In this document: positions 55,150 to 62,891 of the stretch, piece by piece | Layout: every line of letters starts with the position of its first letter | Numbering within the stretch: position 1 is the first letter of the stretch | Origin: an uncultured Clostridia bacterium | Lineage (GTDB): Bacteria > Bacillota > Clostridia > TANB77 > CAG-508 | Assembly: GCA_934149005.1 (NCBI GenBank) | Contig: CAKPDN010000007.1 | Location: forward strand, 10,404 to 74,403 | Reading direction: 5' to 3' | Length of the DNA: 64,000 nucleotides | The notes under the pieces: model-generated | Databases searched by the model: none | What the model was told of the DNA's origin: nothing | Seen by the model: the letters and a program-made list of their open reading frames with translations, nothing else | Position numbers and translations under genes: made by a program

Positions 55150-55179
55150 ACAACACAGATTGTAGTGTTGTATTTTTTT
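55150..55179 (+). terminator. Leader hairpin with T-run (attenuator candidate)
   Basis: ACAACAC (55150-55156) pairs with GTGTTGT (55165-55171), followed by seven T at 55173-55179. It lies inside the leader of the MATE-kinase gene, so it may stop transcription before the gene under some condition. Confidence 0.55.
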
Positions 55180-55203
55180 GTGAGAAAGGGGAAATGTTGA
55201 AAA

Positions 55204-57201
55204 ATGGAAAATGAAGAAAATATATTAGGAAAAGAAAAAATAGGAACATTAATAAGAAAATTTTCTATCCCTTGTATAATTTCATTATTGGTGAATTCTT
55301 TATACAATATCGTTGATCAAATATTTATAGGATGGGGAGTAGGATACATAGGAAATGGAGCAACAAATGTAGTATTTCCTCTAACAATGATTGCTCTATC
55401 ATTTGCATTAATGTTTGGTGATGGAGCGTCAGCATATTTAAGTTTAAAATTAGGAGAAAAGAAAAAAGAAGAAGCAAGTAAAGGGGTAACTAATGGAATA
55501 TTATTATCAGTTATAGTATCATTAATTTTATGCTTTGGGACATTAGCATTTTTGCCACAATTATTAAATGCATTTGGTTGTACAGATGTTTTAAGAGATC
55601 CTGCTTTAAAATATGGATATATAATAACAATTGGACTACCATTTATGATGATAGGGACAACTTTAAATTCAATTATTAGAGCAGATGGAAATCCTAAATA
55701 TTCAATGGCTTCAATGATTGCAGGAGCTGTTTTAAATATTATATTAGACCCAATATTTATATTTGTTTTTAAAATGGGAGTACAAGGTGCGGCAATAGCA
55801 ACAGTAATAAGTCAAATATTAACATTTGTAATTAATATTTTATATATTAAGAAATTTAAAACTATAACTTTAGGAAAAGAACTGTTTAAATTAAAAGGGG
55901 ATATATCAAGAAAAGTAACAACATTAGGAATTAGTAGCTTTATAACACAAATGAGCATAGTTGTAGTTATTGCATTTGAAAATAATCTACTTGTAAAATA
56001 TGGAGCAGAATCAAAATTTGGTTCAGAAATACCAATAACAGTATTAGGGATTGTTATGAAAATAAGCCAAATTTTAAATAGTATAATTATAGGAATAGCA
56101 GCAGGAGCACAACCTATATTAGGATATAATTACGGTGCGGAAAAATATGGTAGAGTTAAACAAACACTAAAAATAGTATTAGGATTAAGTACTATGATTA
56201 GTACAATAGCATTTATATTATTCCAAACTATACCAGATAAATTAATATCAATATTTGGTAGTGGTGATGAAAATTATATAGAATTTGCCTGTATAGCATT
56301 TAGAACATATTTAATGTTATGCATATGTAATGGAATTCAAATTCCAGCAGGAATCTTCTTCCAAGCAATTGGAAAAAGTGTAAAAAGTGCAATATTATCA
56401 TTATCAAGACAAATACTATTTTTAGTACCTGCAATGATAATATTAGGAAAATTATATGGAATTAGTGGAGTTCTATATGCAGGTCCATTTGCAGATGGAC
56501 TTGCGTTCTTAATAGCTTTTATATTATTAATTGCAGAAATTAGGCATCTTAAAGAACATCAAACTGCAAATAAAATTCCTGAAATTAATGCAGTTATAAA
56601 CAGCAAAATTGATAAACATATTGTAATAACAATTGCAAGAGAATATGGTTCAGGTGGAAGATATATAGGTAAGCTAGTTGCAGATAAGTTAGGAATTAAA
56701 TTATATGATAAAGAATTCATCGAAAAAGTAGCAGAAGAAACTGGCCTTTCAAAAGAATATATAGAAAATAATGAACAAAAAAGAGATATTTTATCTGGTT
56801 TTAATAATGGATATTATTCAGGCTTAACAAATAGTGATGAATTATTTTTTAAAGAATCAGAATTAATTAAACAAGTATCTGAAAAAGAATCATGTGTTAT
56901 TATAGGAAGGTGTGCAGATTTCATATTGAAAGATAAAGAAAATGTTATTAAAATATTTATATATAGTAATATGAAAAATAAAATGAAAAGAGCAACTGAA
57001 ATATATGGACTAAATAAAGAAAAAGCAGAAAAAGAAATTACAAGAATTGACAAATTAAGAGCAAATCATTATAAATATTATACTGAAAAAGAATGGCAAA
57101 ATCCTTCAAACTATGATATTTGCATAAATAGTGATAGTCTAGGTGTAGAAAATGCAGCTAACTTAATTTGCAAAATTATAAAAGAAAAAACTGACCAATA
57201 A
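55204..57201 (+). CDS. MATE efflux transporter fused to a cytidylate-kinase-like domain
   Basis: 665 residues. Residues 1-~450 are a 12-helix MATE transporter (FSIPCIISLLVNSLYNIVDQ, DGASAYLSLKLGE, IAAGAQPILGYNYGA near 300). After a short linker, residues ~470-660 form a P-loop kinase-like domain: IVITIAREYGSGGRYIGKLV near 478, KLYDKEFIEKVAEETGLS and VIIGRCADFIL. This resembles cytidylate-kinase-like proteins (PF13189). MATE proteins export drugs or metabolites using Na+ or H+. What the fused kinase acts on is unknown. Confidence 0.9.
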   Translation: MENEENILGKEKIGTLIRKFSIPCIISLLVNSLYNIVDQIFIGWGVGYIGNGATNVVFPLTMIALSFALMFGDGASAYLSLKLGEKKKEEASKGVTNGILLSVIVSLILCFGTLAFLPQLLNAFGCTDVLRDPALKYGYIITIGLPFMMIGTTLNSIIRADGNPKYSMASMIAGAVLNIILDPIFIFVFKMGVQGAAIATVISQILTFVINILYIKKFKTITLGKELFKLKGDISRKVTTLGISSFITQMSIVVVIAFENNLLVKYGAESKFGSEIPITVLGIVMKISQILNSIIIGIAAGAQPILGYNYGAEKYGRVKQTLKIVLGLSTMISTIAFILFQTIPDKLISIFGSGDENYIEFACIAFRTYLMLCICNGIQIPAGIFFQAIGKSVKSAILSLSRQILFLVPAMIILGKLYGISGVLYAGPFADGLAFLIAFILLIAEIRHLKEHQTANKIPEINAVINSKIDKHIVITIAREYGSGGRYIGKLVADKLGIKLYDKEFIEKVAEETGLSKEYIENNEQKRDILSGFNNGYYSGLTNSDELFFKESELIKQVSEKESCVIIGRCADFILKDKENVIKIFIYSNMKNKMKRATEIYGLNKEKAEKEITRIDKLRANHYKYYTEKEWQNPSNYDICINSDSLGVENAANLICKIIKEKTDQ

Positions 57202-57240
57202 GACTAGTGACTTTTTAAAAAAAATGATGTAATATAAAAT

Positions 57241-57262
57241 AGATGACTATTATTAGTCATCT
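57241..57262. promoter_or_regulatory. Inverted repeat before the acyl-CoA ligase
   Basis: AGATGACTA (57241-57249), TTAT, TAGTCATCT (57254-57262): a perfect 9-bp stem with a 4-base loop, 25 bases before the next start. It could be an operator or a terminator of the upstream gene with a weak tail. Confidence 0.45.
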
Positions 57263-57286
57263 ATTCTAATATTTAAGGAGATGCAT

Positions 57287-59005
57287 ATGGAAAAAACAAG
57301 AGACGTACAGGAATTTAAGAATATAAAAGAAATAATTTATAATTCAGCCAAAAGGTATAGTAACAACATAGCATTTGTAATAAAACATCAAGAAGGAAAA
57401 AATAAAACATATGAAAATATGACATATAAAATGCTTTTAGACCAAATTAATTCTTTAGGTACTAAATTATATGATATAGGATTAAAAAACAGCAGAATCG
57501 CTGTTTTGGGACGAAATAGATATGAATGGGTACTAGGACATTTAACTAATTTGCTAGGAGGAATTATATCAATACCATTAGACAAAGATTTACAAGTTGA
57601 TGAATTAGAAAACTCATTAATTAGAAGTAAAGCAGATGCAATCTTTTTTGATGAAAAATATATTGAGAGAATAGAAGAGATTAAAAACAGAAATAATACA
57701 AATTTAAAAAAATATATTTGTATGTCAAAATTAACAGGATATGATGATATACATACATTAAGAGAACAAGGAAATGAATTATTAAAACAAGGAAACAAAG
57801 AATACATAACAGCAAAAATAAATGAAAAAGAAATGAATATATTATTATTCACATCTGGAACAACATCAAAATCAAAAGCTGTAATGTTATCACAAAATAA
57901 TATAGCATCAAATGTATATGCACTGCAAAAAGTCGAAGGAATATATGAAACAGATTCTAATTTAGCATTTTTACCAATGCATCACATATTTGGTTCAACA
58001 TGTTTAATAATGATGCTTGCGTGTGGGGCAAAAACATCATTTCCAGATGGATTGAGATATGTAGCACAAAACTTAAAAGAATATGAAATTTCAGTATTTG
58101 TAGGAGTTCCTCTCTTAGTTGAAGCAATATATAATAAAGTTATGAAAGAAATAGAAAAACAGGGAAAGACAAAACTAATAAATAAAGCAATAAAAATAAG
58201 CAACTTTTTATTAAAATTCCATATTGATGTAAGAAGAAAGCTATTCAAACCAATAATTAATAATTTAGGTGGAAAAATGAGATTTGTAATATCAGGAGGA
58301 GCACCACTTGACCCACAAGTTCAAAATGGATTTAATAATTTTGGAATAAAAATGGTTCAAGGATATGGATTAACAGAAACAGCACCAGTTATTTGTGCTG
58401 AAAATGACTTTAAAACAAGAAATGGCTCAATAGGAGTTCCAATGGAAAATGTAACTGTTGAAATAATAAATAAAGATGAAAATGGAATAGGGGAGTTACG
58501 TGCAAAAGGACCTAATATAATGCTAGGTTATTATGAAAATGAAGAAGAAACAAATAAAGTTTTAAAAGATGGATGGTTTTATACAGGAGACTTAGGATAT
58601 CAAGACAAGGATGGATTTATATTTATAACAGGAAGAGAAAAAAATATGATAGTACTAAAGAATGGTAAGAAAATATTTCCAGAAGAAATAGAAACTCTAG
58701 TAAACAGAATTGATATAGTTGAAGAATGTATAGTATTTGGTATGCCAGATGAAAAAGATAAAAATGATGTAAAACTTTCTGTTAAAGTAGTTTATAATAA
58801 AAATGAAGTAAATGAAAAGTATGGAAATATTTCAGAAGAAGAAATTAGAAATATTATATGGGATAAAATCAAAAAAGATGTTAATACTACTGTACCTAGA
58901 TATAAACATATTATAAATATGATTTTAACTGATAAAGAGTTAATTAAAACTACAACTAAAAAAGTTAAAAGAAATGAAGAACTAAAAGAAATTTTGAGAC
59001 ATTAG
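57287..59005 (+). CDS. Long-chain acyl-CoA synthetase (AMP-forming)
   Basis: 572 residues from ATG 57287; an ATG at 57281 would touch the AAGGAG at 57275-57280. Activates fatty acids through an acyl-adenylate. Motifs: the P-loop FTSGTTSKSKAVMLSQ near 188, PMHHIFG, YGLTETAPVI near 363, YTGDLGYQDKDGFIFITGR near 428 and the C-terminal LKNGKKIFPEEIE. The last codons and stop (R-H-TAG) lie in a family B repeat at 58995. Role in lipid recycling is likely; chain length not determinable. Confidence 0.93.
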   Translation: MEKTRDVQEFKNIKEIIYNSAKRYSNNIAFVIKHQEGKNKTYENMTYKMLLDQINSLGTKLYDIGLKNSRIAVLGRNRYEWVLGHLTNLLGGIISIPLDKDLQVDELENSLIRSKADAIFFDEKYIERIEEIKNRNNTNLKKYICMSKLTGYDDIHTLREQGNELLKQGNKEYITAKINEKEMNILLFTSGTTSKSKAVMLSQNNIASNVYALQKVEGIYETDSNLAFLPMHHIFGSTCLIMMLACGAKTSFPDGLRYVAQNLKEYEISVFVGVPLLVEAIYNKVMKEIEKQGKTKLINKAIKISNFLLKFHIDVRRKLFKPIINNLGGKMRFVISGGAPLDPQVQNGFNNFGIKMVQGYGLTETAPVICAENDFKTRNGSIGVPMENVTVEIINKDENGIGELRAKGPNIMLGYYENEEETNKVLKDGWFYTGDLGYQDKDGFIFITGREKNMIVLKNGKKIFPEEIETLVNRIDIVEECIVFGMPDEKDKNDVKLSVKVVYNKNEVNEKYGNISEEEIRNIIWDKIKKDVNTTVPRYKHIINMILTDKELIKTTTKKVKRNEELKEILRH

Positions 59006-59026
59006 GGACGGTCCAATTTTGTCTCA
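58995..59026. repeat. Family B repeat at the acyl-CoA ligase 3' end
   Basis: TGAGAC...GTCTCA hairpin enclosing ATTAGGGACGGTCC, followed by TGTAGAAAAATGTCGA as in the 8545 element. It supplies the stop codon of the ligase gene. Confidence 0.8.
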
Positions 59027-59056
59027 CCGTTTTGTAGAAAAATGTCGAAAAACTTA

Positions 59057-59108
59057 ATATTATTATAAAACACACACTTTTAAAAAAGTGTGTGTTTTAT
59101 AATAATAT
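59057..59108. terminator. Bidirectional terminator, 25-bp perfect stem
   Basis: 59057-59081 and 59084-59108 are exact reverse complements (core ACACACTTTT/AAAAGTGTGT) between convergent genes. Its right arm overlaps the last codons of dpaB. Confidence 0.85.
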
Positions 59109-59676
59109 AGGTTGAAGTTGTTCTCTATCAAGAGCATGTTCAATAGTCTTTATAATATATTCAGAATCAAAAACAATAGAACGTGGTTTAGTTATAGGAT
59201 TATCTTGTCTAAAAGGAACAAAATAATAATTTTTTCTATTAAGTAAAGTGGCAATGCTTGTAGCATTTCCGACTTAATCCATTATTTGTGGAAGGTGCAA
59301 TAACAACAGGTAAATTGTTACGGAGATGAGATTTTATAGCCATAGTAGCTGGTGTATCAATAATATCGTAAGCAAGTTTAGACATAGTATTACCAGAACA
59401 GGGAGCAACTACCATAATGTCAGTTAAATGTTTAGGCCCAATCGGTTCAGCATCTTGTAAAGTATGAATGATTTTTTTTCCTGTAATTTGTTCAATTTCA
59501 TTTATAAAGTCTTCAGCTTTTCCAAATTTAGTATCTAAATTATAAGCATTAAAAGACATTATTGGAATAACATCAGAACTAATTTTTACTAATTCTTTTA
59601 TTTTAGGAATTGTTTTACTAAAAGTACAAAAAGAACCTGTTAAAACGAATCCAATTTTTTTATTTTTTAAGTCCAA
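59097..59676 (-). CDS. dpaB: Dipicolinate synthase subunit B, with +1 frame break
   Basis: Flavoprotein subunit making dipicolinic acid for the spore core. TTG start at 59676 after AAAGGAGG. The N-terminus GFVLTGSFCTFSKTIPKI, AEPIGPKHLTDIMVVAPCSG near 80 and NTMSKLAYDIIDTPATMA agree with SpoVFB/DpaB. At 59271 an extra C precedes GGA; in zero frame the protein would stop after 145 residues with a frame-shifted tail. Skipping C gives NNGLSGNATSIATLL and the conserved ending ALDREQLQPILL, 192 residues in all. dpaA is not adjacent in this window. Confidence 0.87.
59268..59271 (-). other. Candidate +1 recoding site CGGA (dpaB)
   Basis: Minus strand reads GGA TTA AGT C GGA AAT GCT ACA. CGG is codon 136. 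Skipping C restores the normal DpaB C-terminus. Confidence 0.75.
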
Positions 59677-59777
59677 ATTTTACAAATCCTCCTTTCATTC
59701 GACATTTATATATTATACGAAACATATTTTAAAATTGATAATAAATAAAAAAAACAAACATTTTTTCGAAAAAACTA

Positions 59778-59806
59778 TTGACATAGAATAAATGTTTGTG
59801 TATAAT
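59778..59806 (+). promoter_or_regulatory. Consensus promoter with overlapping inverted repeat
   Basis: TTGACA (59778-59783), 17 bases, TATAAT (59801-59806). ACAAACATTT (59754-59763) and AAATGTTTGT (59790-59799) form a 10-bp inverted repeat, the right half lying in the spacer, so a repressor could block this promoter. Confidence 0.7.
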
Positions 59807-59859
59807 ATTTTTACGATGCAAACAGATATTCTGTAAAATATGAAATGGAGGTAATTATA

Positions 59860-60156
59860 ATGAAAATAGTAAATAAGACAAAATTTGTTAGAACAATTGG
59901 TATATTCATAATACTTTTAGGAATAATAGTAGTTTTTTCAAAAAATACCTATTCAAAAGTTGATATTGATTATAAAGAAGAATATATTTATGAAGGAGAT
60001 ACATTATGGAGTATTGCAGAAAAAGAAATTAAAAATAACAGATATTTTGAAAATAAAGATATTAGATATGTAATAAATAAATTAAAAACTGCAAATAATT
60101 TTTCAACATCAAAATTAAATGAAGGACAAAAAATAAAAATTCCAATTTATAAATGA
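59860..60156 (+). CDS. Small membrane-anchored LysM protein
   Basis: 98 residues from ATG 59860, with TGGAGG at 59846-59851; an ATG at 59845 is too close to it. One membrane helix (TIGIFIILLGIIVVFS, about 12-27) followed by a single LysM domain (YIYEGDTLWSIAEKEI ... EGQKIKIPIYK), which binds peptidoglycan. The plan is that of YneA-like cell-division inhibitors, which are often damage-induced. No LexA gene is next to it, so this is only a possibility. It has a consensus promoter with a putative operator. Confidence 0.75.
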   Translation: MKIVNKTKFVRTIGIFIILLGIIVVFSKNTYSKVDIDYKEEYIYEGDTLWSIAEKEIKNNRYFENKDIRYVINKLKTANNFSTSKLNEGQKIKIPIYK

Positions 60157-60250
60157 TATAAAATTAGTCAAAATATTGAAGTTTATGTAAATTTGTAGTA
60201 TAATTTTTATGCAACAATAAAATTGTTTTTAGAAAAATAGGAGGAATCTT

Positions 60251-60619
60251 ATGAAAAGAGAAAATAAAATTATTTCTTTTACTGATGCAATTGCAAAACG
60301 GAATCAGGAAAATTATATAGCTTCGTTAAGAATATCTGTGTTTTGTATTCCGATAATTGGGCAATATGTCAAAATAAAATCAACACTAGGAAAAAATGAT
60401 ATATTTATGTTAGAAATTTTAGTGTTATTAGAGGAAACTTGCGAAATTTTGAAAAAGAGAGGTATTAAAGTTCGAAGAACTTTAGCACAATACGGGATGC
60501 AAAATTGTGTCATTGAATTTTATATGACAGCAGATGAAAAACTATATTTCTATTCTGATACTGATGATGAAACACTTATGAATTATATATTAATAGCTAT
60601 TTATAAAATAAAAGAATAA
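60251..60619 (+). CDS. Unknown 122-residue protein
   Basis: Starts at ATG 60251 after AGGAGG at 60240-60245. Soluble protein: IISFTDAIAKR at the N-terminus, a helix-rich middle (FMLEILVLLEETCEILKKRG) and an aromatic acidic C-terminus (LYFYSDTDDETLMNYI). I do not recognise the family. Codon 17 (60299-60301) is CGG, one of two in-frame CGG codons not at a frame break; skipping its C would hit a stop after six codons. A terminator follows. Confidence 0.65.
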   Translation: MKRENKIISFTDAIAKRNQENYIASLRISVFCIPIIGQYVKIKSTLGKNDIFMLEILVLLEETCEILKKRGIKVRRTLAQYGMQNCVIEFYMTADEKLYFYSDTDDETLMNYILIAIYKIKE

Positions 60620-60636
60620 TATTTATTCATATGTGA

Positions 60637-60667
60637 ATACCCCATAGCAATAAATGTTATGGGGTAT
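60637..60667. terminator. Bidirectional terminator
   Basis: ATACCCCATA (60637-60646) pairs with TATGGGGTAT (60658-60667) between the convergent 60251 gene and the recombinase. Confidence 0.85.
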
Positions 60668-60676
60668 ATTATATTT

Positions 60677-61666
60677 TTAGTATTCAATATTTGATAAGGG
60701 ATTATTTTCTATAGCATTACGAACTTGTTCATTAGCAACATGTGTATAAATTTCAGTAGTAGAAATACTTTCATGTCCTAAAACTTCTTGTAAAGCTCTA
60801 ATATCAACCTTTCCATATTGATACATTAAAGTTGCAGCAGTATGTCTTAATTTATGTGTAGAATATTTTTTGGTATCTAATCCAGCAGCCAAAAGTTCTT
60901 TATCTACAATATGTTGTACAGTTCTACGACTAATTCTTTCTTTTCTTTCACTTAAAAATAAAGCATTTTTTGAGTTAAACTTATCGGTTTTTATACCTTC
61001 TTTAGGACGTACTTCTAGGTAGTCTTTAATTACATTAATACAAGCCTTATTTAAATATACAGTTCTTTCTTTATTACCTTTACCAATGACAGTCATTTTA
61101 TTTTCAGAAAAATCTATATCATTAATATTTATTCCAACTAATTCAGATAAACGCATACCACAATTTAAGAATAATGTAATTATAGCATAATCTCTTTTAT
61201 AATTTCGATTATCTTCATTTGCAGTGATATTTAAAAGTTTTTTGCTATCTTCTAAGCTTAAATATTTAGGAAGCCTTTTATCAAGTTTTGGAGTTTCGAG
61301 ATTCTGTGCTGGATTTATTTCGATTAAATTAGCTTTAGAACACAAATAGTTAAAAAATACTCTTATACTTGAAACTTTTCTTGCACGTGTTGCAGCTTTG
61401 CTATGATAGGTAGTAGTTAAATAGCTTAGAAAAGCATGTATATCATCTAATTTAATTTTATTTATAGTCTCGATTGAAATATCTTTAATCTCAATATTAG
61501 TAAAATCTTTTTCTTTAGTCATATTAAATCTGATTTTTATAAATTTTAAAAACATAGTTAAATCATAGTTATATTCTTTAACAGTATTAGGAGATTTATT
61601 TAATATTGTTATGGTATAATCTAAAAAAGAATTTAGGTAATCTGGATTTTCTTCATGTTTTATCAT
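60677..61666 (-). CDS. Tyrosine recombinase, XerC/XerD type
   Basis: 329 residues from ATG 61666, with GGAGTG eight bases upstream; a TTG at 61702 lacks one. An N-terminal core-binding SAM-like domain (about 1-110) precedes the catalytic domain. That domain has Arg in CGMRLSELVG, Lys in GKGNKER, HKLRHTAAT, LGHESISTTEIYTH and the nucleophile Tyr (IYTHV). The plain two-domain form and isolated setting fit a chromosome-dimer resolvase (XerC-like) rather than a phage integrase. No dif-like site was identified. Confidence 0.88.
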   Translation of the reverse strand: MIKHEENPDYLNSFLDYTITILNKSPNTVKEYNYDLTMFLKFIKIRFNMTKEKDFTNIEIKDISIETINKIKLDDIHAFLSYLTTTYHSKAATRARKVSSIRVFFNYLCSKANLIEINPAQNLETPKLDKRLPKYLSLEDSKKLLNITANEDNRNYKRDYAIITLFLNCGMRLSELVGININDIDFSENKMTVIGKGNKERTVYLNKACINVIKDYLEVRPKEGIKTDKFNSKNALFLSERKERISRRTVQHIVDKELLAAGLDTKKYSTHKLRHTAATLMYQYGKVDIRALQEVLGHESISTTEIYTHVANEQVRNAIENNPLSNIEY

Positions 61667-61702
61667 ATGTTTCACACTCCATTCGGATTTAGTATATAAC
61701 AA

Positions 61703-61984
61703 ATTTTCCGGTTATCATTCTTCTAAATAATACTTCTGCTAGAAGGATGCAAGGAAAGGAGAAAGGGGTAAAGTATACCTCCTAAATTTTTTTTTAATAT
61801 TATCATAAAACATCCGCAAAAGCAAGTATAAATGGTAAAATTAAATTACCGTTTTTAGAAAAAAAGACACATAATTAAAACTTATGATACAAGGACCAAA
61901 ATTAAAAATAGATAATGATTACGAATTAAAGGAACAGGAGATTATTATTGCCATTTATAAAAGTGTAAAATTTTAGAATATATC
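61703..61984. other. Gap between recombinase and redox cluster
   Basis: About 280 bases without a convincing gene. It holds an unplaced AGGAGG on the minus strand (near 61780) without a start codon at normal distance, a short CTTCTGCTAGAAG palindrome (61736-61748), and a 30-codon frame at 61884-61976 with no ribosome-binding site, which I do not call. Confidence 0.4.
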
Positions 61985-62014
61985 TTGTATAATTTATAAT
62001 AAAAATGTTATACT
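61985..62014 (+). promoter_or_regulatory. Promoter of the redox cluster
   Basis: TTGTAT (61985-61990) and TATACT (62009-62014) with an 18-base spacer, immediately before the TTGAAC tandem array. Confidence 0.5.
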
Positions 62015-62018
62015 ATAG

Positions 62019-62052
62019 TTGAACAATTGAACGGTATTTTGAACGATTGAAC
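62019..62052 (+). repeat. Tandem TTGAAC array (operator candidate)
   Basis: TTGAAC occurs four times, at 62019, 62027, 62039 and 62047, in two pairs with 8-base period. It lies just downstream of the -10 box, the place for a repressor site. Confidence 0.55.
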
Positions 62053-62078
62053 GATTGCAAAATAATAGCAAAGGTGAT

Positions 62079-62213
62079 ATGGATATAATTATAAAATATA
62101 TTGAAAAAAATGGTTCTATACATTGTGAATACCATGAACATAACGAACATTCTTGTAATGAACATAAATGTAATGAAGATAAACATGGATGTTCAGGAAA
62201 TGAGGAAGAGTGA
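62079..62213 (+). CDS. His/Cys-rich 44-residue peptide
   Basis: Small frame, ATG at 62079 with AAGGTG close by at 62071-62076 (short spacing), stop at 62211. After a short helical start (MDIIIKYIEKNGSIH) the peptide is packed with His and Cys (HCEYHEHNEHSCNEHKC...HGCSG), a composition suited to binding metal. It could be a metal-binding peptide or the remnant of a metal-sensing regulator. It precedes the FTR gene by 29 bases. Confidence 0.55.
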   Translation: MDIIIKYIEKNGSIHCEYHEHNEHSCNEHKCNEDKHGCSGNEEE

Positions 62214-62242
62214 TATAGAGAGTGTAATAGGAGGAAATGATT

Positions 62243-62443
62243 ATGGCAATAAATTTGAATCCAAATAAAGAAATAGTAGATATTATAAAAGAAGGGTTGA
62301 AAAAAACAGGTGGTTATTGTCCTTGCAGAACTGAAAAAACAGAGGATACTAAGTGTATGTGCAAAGAATTTAAAGATCAAATTAAAGATCCTAATTTTGA
62401 AGGATATTGCCATTGTATGCTTTATTATAAAACTATTGAGTAA
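62243..62443 (+). CDS. Ferredoxin:thioredoxin reductase catalytic subunit-like
   Basis: 66 residues from ATG 62243, with AGGAGG at 62229-62234 (an ATG at 62237 is too close). Six key cysteines in three pairs: YCPCR, CMCKEF and GYCHCMLYYK, the pattern of the FTR beta chain that holds a 4Fe-4S cluster and a redox disulfide. It is shorter than plant FTR-beta but similar to clostridial forms. It would reduce the thioredoxin encoded 13 bases downstream using ferredoxin. Confidence 0.88.
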   Translation: MAINLNPNKEIVDIIKEGLKKTGGYCPCRTEKTEDTKCMCKEFKDQIKDPNFEGYCHCMLYYKTIE

Positions 62444-62456
62444 AGGAGGAAGATAT

Positions 62457-62777
62457 ATGAACGAAATAAATTTAAATTTAAGTAATTTTAATGATGAAAT
62501 AACTAATACTAATAAGCTAGTTTTAATTGATTTTTTTGCCACATGGTGTGGACCATGTAAAATGTTATCTCCAATTATATCAGAGATAGCAAATGAATAT
62601 TCAAATAGCATTAAAGTATGTAAAGTAAATGTAGATGAAAATCAAGATTTAGTAATGAAATACAATATAATAAATGTTCCAACTCTTTTATTTATAAAAA
62701 ACGAAAAAATCATAAAAAGTAGCATTGGTTTTTGTTCAAAGTCCGAATTAAATAATATAATAAATGGTTTATTATAA
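62457..62777 (+). CDS. trxA: Thioredoxin
   Basis: 106 residues from ATG 62457, with AAAGGAGG at 62442-62449. Active site ATWCGPCKM near 28-36 and the cis-Pro in NVPTLLFIKN near 73. Cytosolic disulfide reductant. Coupled to the FTR subunit, forming a ferredoxin-driven thioredoxin system common in strict anaerobes. Confidence 0.95.
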   Translation: MNEINLNLSNFNDEITNTNKLVLIDFFATWCGPCKMLSPIISEIANEYSNSIKVCKVNVDENQDLVMKYNIINVPTLLFIKNEKIIKSSIGFCSKSELNNIINGLL

Positions 62778-62891
62778 ATAAAAAACAGAAAGGATTTATT
62801 TATGGATAAAAAATTAAAAATAATTATAAAAAATTGCCCTTAAAATAACAAATGCCAGCTAGTATAATATTAATAAATGGAGGAGTTTTAA

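Noticed and set aside
55092..55203. Known riboswitch in the MATE-kinase leader
   Set aside because: I could not match conserved cores of classes I know; only a terminator-like hairpin is supportable.
59716..59800. LexA box upstream of the LysM gene
   Set aside because: CGAAACATATTTT and the ACAAACATTT repeat do not fit the CGAAC-N4-GTTCG pattern well enough.
60677..61666. Phage integrase marking a prophage or integrative element
   Set aside because: No attachment repeats, phage genes or tRNA next to it; the domain plan fits a Xer recombinase.
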